Below, piece after piece: positions 34,419 to 43,342 of a DNA stretch of 64,000 nucleotides; the first letter of the stretch is position 1; each line of letters begins with the position of its first letter. The notes beneath the pieces were generated by a model, which did not search any database, was not told where the DNA came from, and saw nothing but the letters and a program-made list of their open reading frames with translations. A program made the position numbers and the translations under genes. Where the stretch lies: the NCBI GenBank assembly GCA_903642215.1, contig CAHJWG010000001.1, positions 806,001 to 870,000 on the forward strand, in the 5' to 3' direction. Source of the DNA: Sphingobacteriaceae bacterium (GTDB lineage: Bacteria > Bacteroidota > Bacteroidia > Sphingobacteriales > Sphingobacteriaceae).

Positions 34419-34838
34419 TTGAGCAGAAAAATACTAAATTTTGAGTTAGACCTTGATTTTATATTGATTGCAATTACTTCGCAATTAAAAGATTACCGGC
34501 TTTGCTACCATATAAATAAGGAGTTACACACAAATTTTAAAAAAACAGCGGATTACTGTTTAAACTTGTTTGCCGGTAATGAGCCGCTACAGTTTTCGCA
34601 ATATTTTTTTGATATCGAAGCTTCCGAAACAGAATTTTACATTATTGCAAACCACAGTGCTGCCGGATATCTTATCCCGGAGATGGGTTTTGTTAACTAT
34701 TTTATCCTGATTAAAAATCATTTTGACCAGGAAGATCTGGATGAGGTTGTTCTTAAATTACAAAACATAGAAAATATAGATGTAGTTGCACAAGTAGATC
34801 CGAGATTGATTAAATCGAACGAAAACCTGCTATTTTAA
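34419..34838 (+). CDS. IPExxxDY-type small protein
   Basis: 139 aa. Recognised by the layout of the Bacteroidota IPExxxDY family: N-terminal ELDLDFILIAITSQLKDYRLCYHINKEL and a central LIPEMGFVNYFILIK. Here the motif reads IPEMGFVNY, with Asn in place of the usual Asp. Function of the family unknown. Start must be TTG (34419): no ATG or GTG lies in a sensible place. Stands alone between acpP (divergent) and pyk. Confidence 0.75.
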   Translation: MSRKILNFELDLDFILIAITSQLKDYRLCYHINKELHTNFKKTADYCLNLFAGNEPLQFSQYFFDIEASETEFYIIANHSAAGYLIPEMGFVNYFILIKNHFDQEDLDEVVLKLQNIENIDVVAQVDPRLIKSNENLLF

Positions 34839-34967
34839 ACAATTTCCGCTTAGTGTAAAAAATTAAACTAATTTTACCCTGATAAAAGAAGCATCGAAAT
34901 TAAACGATTAAATATACATGAAACCGTCAGGAGTGACAGCTTCATTAAATTAAAAACAAACTATTAA

Positions 34968-36401
34968 ATGAAAATTGCGCATAAAAGAACTAAGATAGTT
35001 GCCACGCTCGGACCGGCTTCATCGCAAAAGGAGATGTTATTATCTTTAATCAGAGCTGGTGTTAACGTTTGCAGGCTTAATTTTTCGCATGGTAAACAGG
35101 AAGATCATCAGGTTGCGATTAATAATATCCGTGAAATCAATGAGCAATACAAATTAAATGTTGGTATTCTGGCAGATTTACAAGGGCCAAAAATCAGGAT
35201 CGGTTTAGTTAAAGAAGGCGGTATCCAATTGATTAACGGAACTACTATCAACATTACCACGAACGAATGTGTGGGTGATGAAAACCAGATTTATATTACC
35301 TATACAAGCTTCCCTAAAGATGTAGTTGCCGGTGAAGTTATTTTGCTGGATGATGGCAAACTGCAAATGCGGGTTAAAGAAACTAACAATAAGGATACGG
35401 TAGTTTGCGAAGTGGTGCATGGTGGTATTTTAACTTCCCGCAAAGGTGTTAATTTGCCAAATACCAAAGTTTCTATCCCAAGTTTAACCGAAGAAGATTT
35501 AGCTAATTTAGAATTTGCGCTTAAAAATGATGTAGAATGGATCGGTTTATCATTCGTTCGTACAGAGTTGGATATAATTGATTTAAAAAGGATTATCAGT
35601 AGGAGCGGAAAAATTGCGCGTGTAATCGCAAAAATAGAAAAACCGGAAGCGATAGAACATATCGATGCTATTATTGAAGCTACTGACGGCGTAATGGTTG
35701 CTCGCGGCGATTTGGGTGTGGAAATGCCGATGGAACAAGTTCCGTTATTGCAAAAAATGATTGCGCGTAAATGCCGTGCAGCTTCTAAACCGGTTATTGT
35801 GGCTACCCAAATGCTGGAAAGCATGATTACTACGCCGAGGCCAACACGTGCAGAAGTAAATGATGTGGCAAATTCTGTTTTAGACGGAGCAGATGCCGTA
35901 ATGTTAAGCGGCGAAACTTCCGTTGGAGAATTTCCTGTAATTGTGATTGAAACGATGCAGAAAATTATCAAAAATGTAGAAGAATTTGGTTATCCTTTCC
36001 ATACGCCAAAACCGGTAAACACAAAATCTGCTACTTTAATGTCTGACGCAGTTTGCAGTTCTGCAGTTTATTTAGCCGAGCAAACAAACGCAATCGGTAT
36101 TGTAACCATGACTTCCTCCGGTTATACGGCATTCGAAATTTCAAGTCACCGGCCAAAAGCAAACACGTTTATTTTTACCAGAAACCGCCATTTGTTAAGA
36201 ACGTTAAGCTTACTTTGGGGAGTAAGAGGTTTTTATTATGATAAGTTTGATACGAACTCAACCGACGGAAGTATCCAGGAAATCAATGAAATTTTGAAAA
36301 GTCAGAATTTGGTAGAAGGTGGTGATGTGGTAATAAATACTGCAGCCATCCCGATGGAGAAAAAAGGAAGAACTAACATGATTAAAGTTAGTGTAATCTA
36401 A
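34968..36401 (+). CDS. pyk: Pyruvate kinase
   Basis: 477 aa. TKIVATLGPAS at the N-terminus, ADLQGPKIRIG, the B domain, IARVIAKIEKPEAIEHID (catalytic Lys and acidic Mg ligand), MVARGDLGVEMP, VIVATQMLESMI and SGETSVGEFP. Makes ATP and pyruvate from PEP. The gap from the IPExxxDY gene carries a dispersed motif (34883-34894). Ends 11 bp before a very long palindrome that terminates transcription. Confidence 0.98.
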   Translation: MKIAHKRTKIVATLGPASSQKEMLLSLIRAGVNVCRLNFSHGKQEDHQVAINNIREINEQYKLNVGILADLQGPKIRIGLVKEGGIQLINGTTINITTNECVGDENQIYITYTSFPKDVVAGEVILLDDGKLQMRVKETNNKDTVVCEVVHGGILTSRKGVNLPNTKVSIPSLTEEDLANLEFALKNDVEWIGLSFVRTELDIIDLKRIISRSGKIARVIAKIEKPEAIEHIDAIIEATDGVMVARGDLGVEMPMEQVPLLQKMIARKCRAASKPVIVATQMLESMITTPRPTRAEVNDVANSVLDGADAVMLSGETSVGEFPVIVIETMQKIIKNVEEFGYPFHTPKPVNTKSATLMSDAVCSSAVYLAEQTNAIGIVTMTSSGYTAFEISSHRPKANTFIFTRNRHLLRTLSLLWGVRGFYYDKFDTNSTDGSIQEINEILKSQNLVEGGDVVINTAAIPMEKKGRTNMIKVSVI

Positions 36402-36412
36402 TTTTAAAATAA

Positions 36413-36476
36413 AAGATTTATGCAAGTAAAAAGAGCATCACCAATTGGTGATGCTCTTTTTACTTGCATAAATCTT
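36413..36476. terminator. 64-bp perfect palindrome, bidirectional terminator
   Basis: Arms 36413-36444 and 36445-36476 are exact reverse complements (32 bp, no spacer), centred on CACCAATTGGTG. The practical hairpin is GAGCATCACC-AATT-GGTGATGCTC flanked by A5 and T5, so it can stop both pyk (+) and the receiver gene (-). The length beyond the A/T tracts is unusual for a terminator. Confidence 0.92.
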
Positions 36477-36491
36477 AAATAATTTGTATGC

Positions 36492-36893
36492 TTAACTTGC
36501 AATCAAATCTAACAAACTTTCTGTTTTAATCGGTTTTTCTAAAAAAAACTTAACAGATTTATAAGTGCTTATTTTATCAGCATGTATTTTGTTTATGGAA
36601 GAAGTTAATGCACAAATCATAAAATTATCTTGTATGTTTTGAGGCAGGTTTTCAAATTCTTCTACAAATTCAAACCCATCCATCAAAGGCATGTATATAT
36701 CCAATATAATGATGTTTTTGTTTGAATGTCCATTAGTTTCTACAACTGATTTTTTTACATATTCATAAGCTTCCTGCGCATTTAAAAAAGATTTGATATT
36801 ATAATTTTTATTTAAAGTGTGCAATCTTTTTTTTATCAAATAACAATCTTCCTTGCTATCATCAATAATAATAAAATTTATATTTTCTTGCAT
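36492..36893 (-). CDS. Stand-alone receiver-domain response regulator
   Basis: 133 aa, a single REC domain: FIIIDDSKEDCYLIKKRL (acidic pocket), IIILDIYMPLMDGFEF (phosphoacceptor Asp), ALTSS and FLEKPI (conserved Lys). No output domain. Last gene of the minus-strand signalling operon, 4 bp after the REC-kinase stop. It likely takes phosphate from one or both kinases upstream. AT-rich, unlike the core genes. Confidence 0.9.
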   Translation of the reverse strand: MQENINFIIIDDSKEDCYLIKKRLHTLNKNYNIKSFLNAQEAYEYVKKSVVETNGHSNKNIIILDIYMPLMDGFEFVEEFENLPQNIQDNFMICALTSSINKIHADKISTYKSVKFFLEKPIKTESLLDLIAS

Positions 36894-36897
36894 TCGG

Positions 36898-37989
36898 CTA
36901 TTTTGAAGGAATTGTAATTATAAAAATAGTTCCTTCATTAAAAACAGAGGTTACTTTTATTTCTCCGTTAATCTTGTTCACAGCATCTTTAACATTATAT
37001 AATCCAATACCAGATCCAACTTCTTCTGCTGTGGCCCTAAAAAACATATTAAAGATATCTCCTAAATGTTTTTCTAATATTCCTATTCCGTTATCTTTAA
37101 TTTGCATCGTTGCAACTCCTCTTTTAACTTGTATATCTAATTCTACAAGTTTGTTAGCGTTGTCTTTTTTCTGATATTTAAATGCGTTAGAAAGTAAATT
37201 GTTAAGAATGATTTTTAGAGACATTTCATCAGTTCTAAAAGATTCTGATTGCGCAACGTTGGTAACAAAGTTTATACTCCTCATCATCGTGGTTATCTTG
37301 TTGTTTTCCACCTGATCTTTTACAACTTCAGCAAAACTAATGTCTTTGATTTGGAGCTCACCTTGTTTTAAGCTGTAGTAATCATGGATGTTGAGAATAA
37401 AAGTATCCAGCTTTTTAACTGATTTTTCCATTAGCCGTAACATCTCTTTAATTTCATCAATTTCATCAATATATTGTGCAACATCCACTGCACCAAGAAT
37501 ACTTAATAAAGGGCCACGGATATCATGTGTTACACTATAGGCAAACTTCTCCAGTTCATTATAAGCTTTTTGCAGTTCAATATTTTTTAAAGCAAGCATG
37601 GAACTGATGGTGTAAAACTTATTTGCCTGATCGATGCAAGCTAAAATGTCTTCATTTGTCCAGGGTTTTTTTACATATCTAAAAATATTACCGCGGTTGA
37701 TAGAATCAATAACAGATTCTATATCAGTGTATCCTGTTAAAAGTATGCGGATTGGTAAAGGATAAATACTTATAATTTCCTCAAAAAATTCAACACCTGT
37801 TTGGTCAGGCATGCGCTGGTCACAAAAAATAATCCGAATATCAGGGTTTTTTTCTAAGTGCTTATGTGCTTCAGCACAATTACTTGCAACCAGTATTGTA
37901 TAATCTATTCTAAAAGAAGCTTTAAAACCAATCAGATTATTAACCTCATCGTCTAAATATAGAATCTTAATTTTATCAGTTTTGCTCAC
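36898..37989 (-). CDS. Receiver-histidine kinase hybrid (REC-HisKA-HATPase)
   Basis: 363 aa. N-terminal REC: ILYLDDEVNNLIGFKASF, Asp in IIFCDQRMPDQTG, RILLTGYTD, YVKKPW, closely similar to the receiver at 42760. Then a coiled-coil linker and a histidine kinase: KFAYSVTHDIRGPLLSILGA (phosphorylated His), LLSNAFKYQKKDN, DNGIGILE and GSGIGLYNVK. No membrane segment: a soluble kinase switched by its own receiver. Overlaps the 7TMR-DISM kinase gene by 14 nt, so the products are made together and probably form one relay. Confidence 0.92.
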   Translation of the reverse strand: MSKTDKIKILYLDDEVNNLIGFKASFRIDYTILVASNCAEAHKHLEKNPDIRIIFCDQRMPDQTGVEFFEEIISIYPLPIRILLTGYTDIESVIDSINRGNIFRYVKKPWTNEDILACIDQANKFYTISSMLALKNIELQKAYNELEKFAYSVTHDIRGPLLSILGAVDVAQYIDEIDEIKEMLRLMEKSVKKLDTFILNIHDYYSLKQGELQIKDISFAEVVKDQVENNKITTMMRSINFVTNVAQSESFRTDEMSLKIILNNLLSNAFKYQKKDNANKLVELDIQVKRGVATMQIKDNGIGILEKHLGDIFNMFFRATAEEVGSGIGLYNVKDAVNKINGEIKVTSVFNEGTIFIITIPSK

Positions 37990-40171
37990 TTTGATAATCC
38001 GTTAAAACTTCTTTCAATACCAGGTGTAGTTCTAAAATAAACGCTGTACCAATGCCTTGTGTAGAATTTAAATGTATTTGGCCATTGTGTTTTTTAATTG
38101 TGTTATAAACGATAGACATCCCTAAACCTGTACCTACGCCAACGTCTTTTGTTGTAAAAAAAGGTTCATATATTTTCTTCTTTGTCTCCTCGCTCATTCC
38201 GGTACCGTTATCTTCTATTTTTACAAATAAACTCTTCTCATCACACTCGGTTGTAACTTTTAAAATACCTCCGGGCTGATTATCAAATTTTTCTTGTATG
38301 GCAAAAACAGCATTGGAAATAATATTTAAAAAAACCTGATTTAATTTACCAGGATAACATTCAATTACCGGAATGTTACCATAATTTTTAATAACTTTTA
38401 TTTTATTACCAATCAAATTATTGGCTATTACCAAGGTAGATTCCAAGCCCTCATTGATATTTGCTTTTTTCAAATCATCTTCATCAAGGCGAGAAAATAT
38501 TTTTAATCCCTTAACAATATCTGCCGTTCTGGTTGCGCCTTCATTGATGCCGTTTAAAAGATGGTTAATTTCAATTTTTAAAAAATCTAAATCAATTTCT
38601 TCCTTGTAATCATCAATCTGTTGTTGCTTTTCGTTATTTGGAACTTCCGATAAGCCAACAGATTCTATGTTTGTAATTGCATCAACCAAGATATCTACAT
38701 CACGTCTTAAAGGTGCAATATTAGAAGTAACAAAATTGATAGGATTGTTAATTTCATGTGCGATACCTGCCGTAAGCTGCCCTAAGGAAGCCATTTTTTC
38801 TGCTTCTACCAATTGTGCTTCTGCTTCTTTCAATTCAGTTAAAGTTCTTTTAATATCATTATTAGCCGTAATCAACTCCGTAGTTCGTTCATTTACTTTA
38901 CGTTCTAAAGTAACATTTTGTTCGCTAATAATGCGTGTATTTTCTTGCAAGGCAGCTAATGTTTGCGCCTGAAATTCTTCTTTTTCTTTTTTATAGATGT
39001 TAATTTTATCAGCAAGAGCGAAAGAAAGTAAAATTACTTCTAATGCTGATCCAATTTGGAGTGAATTAGAAGTTAAGTTATTATAAGGTAATATTGCAAA
39101 ATCTTTTAATACAAAAACAATTGCTCCAGCCAGTAGAAATGACCAAGATATTAAGAAAAACTTTGCAGGTCTATATCCTTTTCTGAATATTAGGTATGCA
39201 CAATAAAACAAAATTAAAGACCCAATTATAGTGGTTAATTGTAAAATAATAAAACTTATTCTATATAAACCAATTAACGCTATAGTAATATCCAATATTA
39301 AAACCACTATTATTATACTTAAAATTTTATTTAGGAAAGGAGTATTTATTCTTATTTTTAAAAAATTTTTTGTAAAAAGTGTAGCACTAATATTTGCCAG
39401 TGCGGGGAGTATAAAAATACTTATTTTTGCTAGTAGTGTGTTGTTAGGCCAAAAATATTTAAATGTATAACCTTGTAAAGATCCTTGTACTAATATAATA
39501 AGTAAAATATATATAACGTAATATAAATAAACAGGATCACGTACAATAAAATAAATAAATAGATTATATAGTAACATTACTAATAAACTTCCTAGAAATA
39601 CCCCAAAAATTAAATCCTTTTTAATTAAATTTTCAAAGATTGTTTTTTGAGTACCTAAAGAAATTGGAAACATAACTTGATCATTACTATTCAGTTTGAT
39701 ATAATACGTTTTTACTGTTCTTTGCGGAATATTTAAGTTGAATAAGAAATTTTGATTATCAAAAACTCTTTTATCAAAAGGCTTTGAAATTCCTTCGCTA
39801 ATCATTTTAATTTTTCCATTCTCTTCAAGATAAAGTAATGATATATTATTTAATGTTGGCTGAGCTACTTCCAACATTATTTCATTTGAAGAGCTTAAAT
39901 TAAAAATTGAAAATTTTATCCAAAAAGTTGAATTTGTAACCCCCAAGTTTGGAACTTTTTTATCACTTATTTTTAAATAATTATATTTATAGACTTCAGA
40001 AAAAGATATAGCATTACTCTTGTCTTCAAAAATTGACATATAATCACCTATACGAATTATCTTATTAGGGTCTGAAAAAATTATAGGCTTTATAGGAGCT
40101 GATATTAAACATGTATATTTAAAAAATATAAAGTATAATATCGTAATTACAAGCTTATATTTATTTAACAC
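37976..40171 (-). CDS. 7TMR-DISM sensor histidine kinase
   Basis: 731 aa. N-terminal signal/anchor, an extracytoplasmic 7TMR-DISMED2-like beta domain (~30-175, with SDPNKIIRIGDYMSIFED and NLGVTNSTFWIKF), seven hydrophobic segments (~185-400), a coiled coil, then a kinase core: ASLGQLTAGIAHEINNPINF (His near 475), FLNIISNAVFAIQEK, DNGTGMSEETKKKIYEPFFT and GTGLGMSIVYN. The DISMED2 ectodomain binds carbohydrates or other small ligands in the family. Fourth of the five operon genes, 28 bp downstream of the flavin oxidase; it is the obvious receptor if the operon makes a signal. Confidence 0.93.
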   Translation of the reverse strand: MLNKYKLVITILYFIFFKYTCLISAPIKPIIFSDPNKIIRIGDYMSIFEDKSNAISFSEVYKYNYLKISDKKVPNLGVTNSTFWIKFSIFNLSSSNEIMLEVAQPTLNNISLLYLEENGKIKMISEGISKPFDKRVFDNQNFLFNLNIPQRTVKTYYIKLNSNDQVMFPISLGTQKTIFENLIKKDLIFGVFLGSLLVMLLYNLFIYFIVRDPVYLYYVIYILLIILVQGSLQGYTFKYFWPNNTLLAKISIFILPALANISATLFTKNFLKIRINTPFLNKILSIIIVVLILDITIALIGLYRISFIILQLTTIIGSLILFYCAYLIFRKGYRPAKFFLISWSFLLAGAIVFVLKDFAILPYNNLTSNSLQIGSALEVILLSFALADKINIYKKEKEEFQAQTLAALQENTRIISEQNVTLERKVNERTTELITANNDIKRTLTELKEAEAQLVEAEKMASLGQLTAGIAHEINNPINFVTSNIAPLRRDVDILVDAITNIESVGLSEVPNNEKQQQIDDYKEEIDLDFLKIEINHLLNGINEGATRTADIVKGLKIFSRLDEDDLKKANINEGLESTLVIANNLIGNKIKVIKNYGNIPVIECYPGKLNQVFLNIISNAVFAIQEKFDNQPGGILKVTTECDEKSLFVKIEDNGTGMSEETKKKIYEPFFTTKDVGVGTGLGMSIVYNTIKKHNGQIHLNSTQGIGTAFILELHLVLKEVLTDYQSEQN

Positions 40172-40199
40172 CTTCTATATTTTTATAATGTTAGTGATA

Positions 40200-41810
40200 T
40201 TATAAATTACTGTATCTACCTGGAGCAATAATATTTTGGGGGTCGAAAACATTTTTAATTTTTTTAAGAAAATTATTATAAGTGTTCGTACTATCTAAAT
40301 TTTGTTTTTCTAATTTCATACCCAAAGTGGTGCTTCTATAAGCATAAAATCCATTATAATTTAAGATATTGTTGATGTCAATATAGCATTCAATAGCTTT
40401 CTGATCATCTTCAATTAAATCACGATCCCAGGCAATAGAAGCAATAATGTTTATCGCACGTTCTGACATACACTGTAGAGAAATCGAAGGTTCAAAAGAG
40501 TATTTTTCTACTGTATCGACAATAATTTTAATTACTAATTCTATGTCTTCTTTAGTAAATGGCACGACAGGACAAATCCATATCATACCACATTTGTCTC
40601 TATCAGGATCCATCTTTATTGGAATATCTTGCTTTTTTCTCCAGTATGTTTGTCTTATAGCTATTTCGTTGGGTATACCAATATATTTCCCTAATAGAAA
40701 GTTTTTTAAATTGTTATCACTGTTTTTATAATTGCTCTGGTAATGTGTTTGTAACGTTTCTAATATTTCTTTTTTAGAAACTTCTACTAAATCAATACTT
40801 TCAACTTCATCAATAATTGCTTCTTTAATTAGTTCATATTGAATTCTACTATGTTCTGAACTCATAGAACGTATACTAATTTCTCCATTCCATGCACTTA
40901 TGGTATCACTTATACCAAGGCTTTCTTTTAAAAGTTTCATAACTGATTCTATTGAATCAATATTGGGATTAAATTTATCATAAGGATATTGTTTTATTGT
41001 AGAAACTACTCTTATATCATTGTAAATAGTAAAAGTGGGTCTTATTAAACCATTTAGTGATAGTTTTCTTAAAATGTCTATAACTTGAGGAAGTTTTTGA
41101 GTATTTTTAATTTTATAGAAAATTAATGACAGGTATTCAGGTGTAGGCATTAGCCACATTGTCATTTTTGTAACTACGCCAAAATTTGATTGCGAGAATA
41201 AGCCATCTATACTAGGACCTATACCCCACTTGTAAACTTTTGTAGTGGTTGAATCACCGAAATGTCCAAAACCGGTTTTTATAATATCACCATTTGCTAA
41301 AATAATTTCCAAATTACAAACATTAGCAAATCTATCAGCATATACGCCTGTTCCGATTCCCCTATCTAAAGCATTTCCAACTAAGCTTGAATCTGTACTA
41401 CTTCCTGTAGCGCTAATAATTAGTTCTGAATTGTTTTCACGCAGAAAATCAAAAAGTTGTTGAAAGGTGACTCCCGGTTCAACGGTAACATAACCTAAAG
41501 TTTCATTATAATCAAGAATTTTGTTAAACTTACTAAGGTCAATTATTATACTGTTAGTATAAAGGGGTACTTTAGACCCATAACCCCAATTTTTACCTTT
41601 ACTAATTGGATATAATATAATATTATAACTACTTGCAAGTAGTAAACATTCTTTTAAAATATTAATATCTTCAGGATAAATAATAGCAATAACTTTTTCA
41701 TCAGTCTTATAATTTGTTTGTTCGGCCAAACTTAATATATCAGGTTGTATCAAAATATTATTTTCTCCTAATAAATCTTTAAATTGGTTGAGTAGTTTTT
41801 CTTCAAGCAT
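40200..41810 (-). CDS. FAD-binding oxidase, vanillyl-alcohol oxidase/p-cresol methylhydroxylase family
   Basis: 536 aa. PCMH-type FAD domain: VIAIIYPEDINILKECLLLA, YPISKGKNWGYGSKVPLY, IIDLSKFNKILDYNETLGYVTVEPGVT and ATGSSTDSSLVGNALDRGIGTGVY, then a substrate cap. C-terminus ends NVFDPQNIIAPGRY, as in VAO enzymes. These oxidise para-substituted phenols, alcohols or amines. No signal peptide, so cytoplasmic. I cannot tell covalent from non-covalent FAD or the substrate. It lies 11 bp downstream of the acyltransferase-like gene and upstream of the sensor kinase, which is unusual and suggests it tailors or degrades a signal (inference). Confidence 0.88.
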   Translation of the reverse strand: MLEEKLLNQFKDLLGENNILIQPDILSLAEQTNYKTDEKVIAIIYPEDINILKECLLLASSYNIILYPISKGKNWGYGSKVPLYTNSIIIDLSKFNKILDYNETLGYVTVEPGVTFQQLFDFLRENNSELIISATGSSTDSSLVGNALDRGIGTGVYADRFANVCNLEIILANGDIIKTGFGHFGDSTTTKVYKWGIGPSIDGLFSQSNFGVVTKMTMWLMPTPEYLSLIFYKIKNTQKLPQVIDILRKLSLNGLIRPTFTIYNDIRVVSTIKQYPYDKFNPNIDSIESVMKLLKESLGISDTISAWNGEISIRSMSSEHSRIQYELIKEAIIDEVESIDLVEVSKKEILETLQTHYQSNYKNSDNNLKNFLLGKYIGIPNEIAIRQTYWRKKQDIPIKMDPDRDKCGMIWICPVVPFTKEDIELVIKIIVDTVEKYSFEPSISLQCMSERAINIIASIAWDRDLIEDDQKAIECYIDINNILNYNGFYAYRSTTLGMKLEKQNLDSTNTYNNFLKKIKNVFDPQNIIAPGRYSNL

Positions 41811-41821
41811 ATATATGTTAC

Positions 41822-42532
41822 TTACAATGTTTTTGTTTTCAAATTATACCTAAGTTCCATTTTTTGTCCTCGTGGCCCAAACTCAATTTTATTTTGAATA
41901 GGATTATTTCTCATGTCCATGATTTTATTTCTCTCTTCTATTCCTGCTGTAGATAAAGTTACCACATCATTCACTAATGCAGCAGTTGCAATTAAATCTT
42001 CTTTTGGATAGTAAAATGTGCCGTTGTTTCCTAAAGACGTTTCAATTAAAAACCCCATTTTAATACAACTTCTAACTGTTGCCGGTGCACATAAAGCAAA
42101 CAATGTATTTAAATTTAATTGTGTTGATATTGCTATTCCAATCCAACCAAGGTATCTAGCTCCCAGTCCTAAACCGGCTACTTCTCTTGAATTCCATAAA
42201 CCACATAATTCTCCTGTTCCATTTGAAGAAAGTTTATTTACTAAATGATGTATGTTGGGATCAAATTTTGATAATGCCTTTTCAATCGGTAATGGATAAT
42301 TTTTACTAACTAACTGAACTCGCGCTCCGCCTGATATAATTTTTTCATTTCCAGGTTGTTGTATTGTAATAACAAAAGTATTTTCATCTTTAAACCATTC
42401 TGTATTAGCAGAAGTAATCATTGTAATTCCAAAACTTCTTAATACATCCATGTGCCCTTCCACATATTTAATACAAGTATCTATATCATCAGGTGCTCTA
42501 AATACTCTTATATCAAATTTAATATCATCCAT
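41822..42532 (-). CDS. GNAT/FeeM-like N-acyltransferase-like protein
   Basis: 236 aa, no signal peptide. Fold cues for GNAT/autoinducer-synthase-like proteins: an N-terminal strand-helix (IRVFRAPDDIDTCIKYVEGH), central EKIISGGARVQLV, then LCGLWNSREVAGLGLGARYL (R..GLGLG like the acyl-CoA/ACP pyrophosphate loop), and NLNTLFALCAPATVRSCIKMGF, resembling the closing A...Y...GF motif. Family assignment is tentative. First gene of the five-gene signalling operon; a direct repeat lies at its start. If it makes an N-acyl product, the downstream flavin oxidase could modify it. Could also be an unrelated conserved protein. Confidence 0.5.
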   Translation of the reverse strand: MDDIKFDIRVFRAPDDIDTCIKYVEGHMDVLRSFGITMITSANTEWFKDENTFVITIQQPGNEKIISGGARVQLVSKNYPLPIEKALSKFDPNIHHLVNKLSSNGTGELCGLWNSREVAGLGLGARYLGWIGIAISTQLNLNTLFALCAPATVRSCIKMGFLIETSLGNNGTFYYPKEDLIATAALVNDVVTLSTAGIEERNKIMDMRNNPIQNKIEFGPRGQKMELRYNLKTKTL

Positions 42533-42533
42533 T

Positions 42534-42580
42534 ATAGAATGATTTTTTATATAATTTACAAAACATAGAATGATTTTTAT
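42534..42580. repeat. Direct repeat upstream of the signalling operon
   Basis: ATAGAATGATTTTTTAT (42534-42550) and ATAGAATGATTTTTAT (42565-42580), 31 bp apart, about three helical turns, right at the first gene's ATG. It could be a regulator site or a chance AT-rich repeat. The 227-bp gap 42533-42759 also has a 7-bp inverted repeat, AAACTAT/ATAGTTT (42637-42659). No clear TAnnTTTG box for either divergent gene. Confidence 0.5.
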
Positions 42581-42759
42581 TAAAAACCTATAATAAAATT
42601 AAGTTTAAGTCTGAGTAACTATTAAGTGTATTTTTAAACTATTATTTAAAAAATAGTTTTAGAGATACGACTAATAAGTCTTTGTTTTGACTATTTTATT
42701 TGTTAGAATTTCTATGTTTTCTTTTTATATTTAAATGTTTTACAAGGTAAACTTTAACT

Positions 42760-43221
42760 ATGACAAAAAAAATAAATATTCTTTATGTTGATGATGAAGA
42801 AAATAATCTGATTTCTTTCAAGGCAGTTTTTCGATTAAAGTATGAAGTTTTTACAGCTATTGACACGGCTGAAGCTATGAAAATTTTGGAAACATTCCCA
42901 ATTGAAATTATTATTACCGATCAACGGATGCCTAATGTTACCGGAACTGAGTTTTTAGAAAAAGTTTTAGAAGTTTTCCCGGCTCCGATGCGCATTTTAT
43001 TAACCGGTTATTCTGATGTTAGTGCCATGGTTGAGGCCGTTAACAAAGGAAAGATCTTCCATTATTTAACAAAACCATGGAACGAAGAAGAGTTGGATAC
43101 AACTATAAAAAGAGCTTTTGAAGTTTACGAAGCAGACCAAAAGATTAAAGAAATGAATGATAAGTTGGCTACTGCAAACGGTCAGTTAGAATTTTTACTA
43201 AGGCAAAAGTTATTGTCATAA
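42760..43221 (+). CDS. RpfG-like receiver response regulator with coiled-coil tail
   Basis: 153 aa. REC: INILYVDDEENNLISFKAVF, Asp in IIITDQRMPNVTGTEF, RILLTGYSDV, YLTKPWNEEEL. Then a helical tail ending LEFLLRQKLLS, an ending I recall from complete Bacteroidota proteins, so probably not a truncation. No output domain. Divergent from the five-gene operon and very like the receiver of the 36898 kinase, so it probably belongs to the same pathway and may compete for or hand over phosphate. Confidence 0.9.
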   Translation: MTKKINILYVDDEENNLISFKAVFRLKYEVFTAIDTAEAMKILETFPIEIIITDQRMPNVTGTEFLEKVLEVFPAPMRILLTGYSDVSAMVEAVNKGKIFHYLTKPWNEEELDTTIKRAFEVYEADQKIKEMNDKLATANGQLEFLLRQKLLS

Positions 43222-43342
43222 TTTTATCAATACATTTAATTAATTATTAATTAAAATGTGCAAACTTTGCTTTGGTCAAATGCTTCTTTTACCACCAAAA
43301 AATCTTACTTGTAAATATTATATCTAAAATTAAATCTGATCA

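Noticed and set aside
42637-42659. AAACTAT/ATAGTTT inverted repeat as an operator
   Set aside because: Seven base pairs in very AT-rich DNA is likely chance; mentioned only with the gap description.
42760-43221. Truncated HD-GYP (RpfG) protein
   Set aside because: The coiled-coil tail and LRQKLLS ending look like a natural C-terminus, and no HD-GYP remnant follows.
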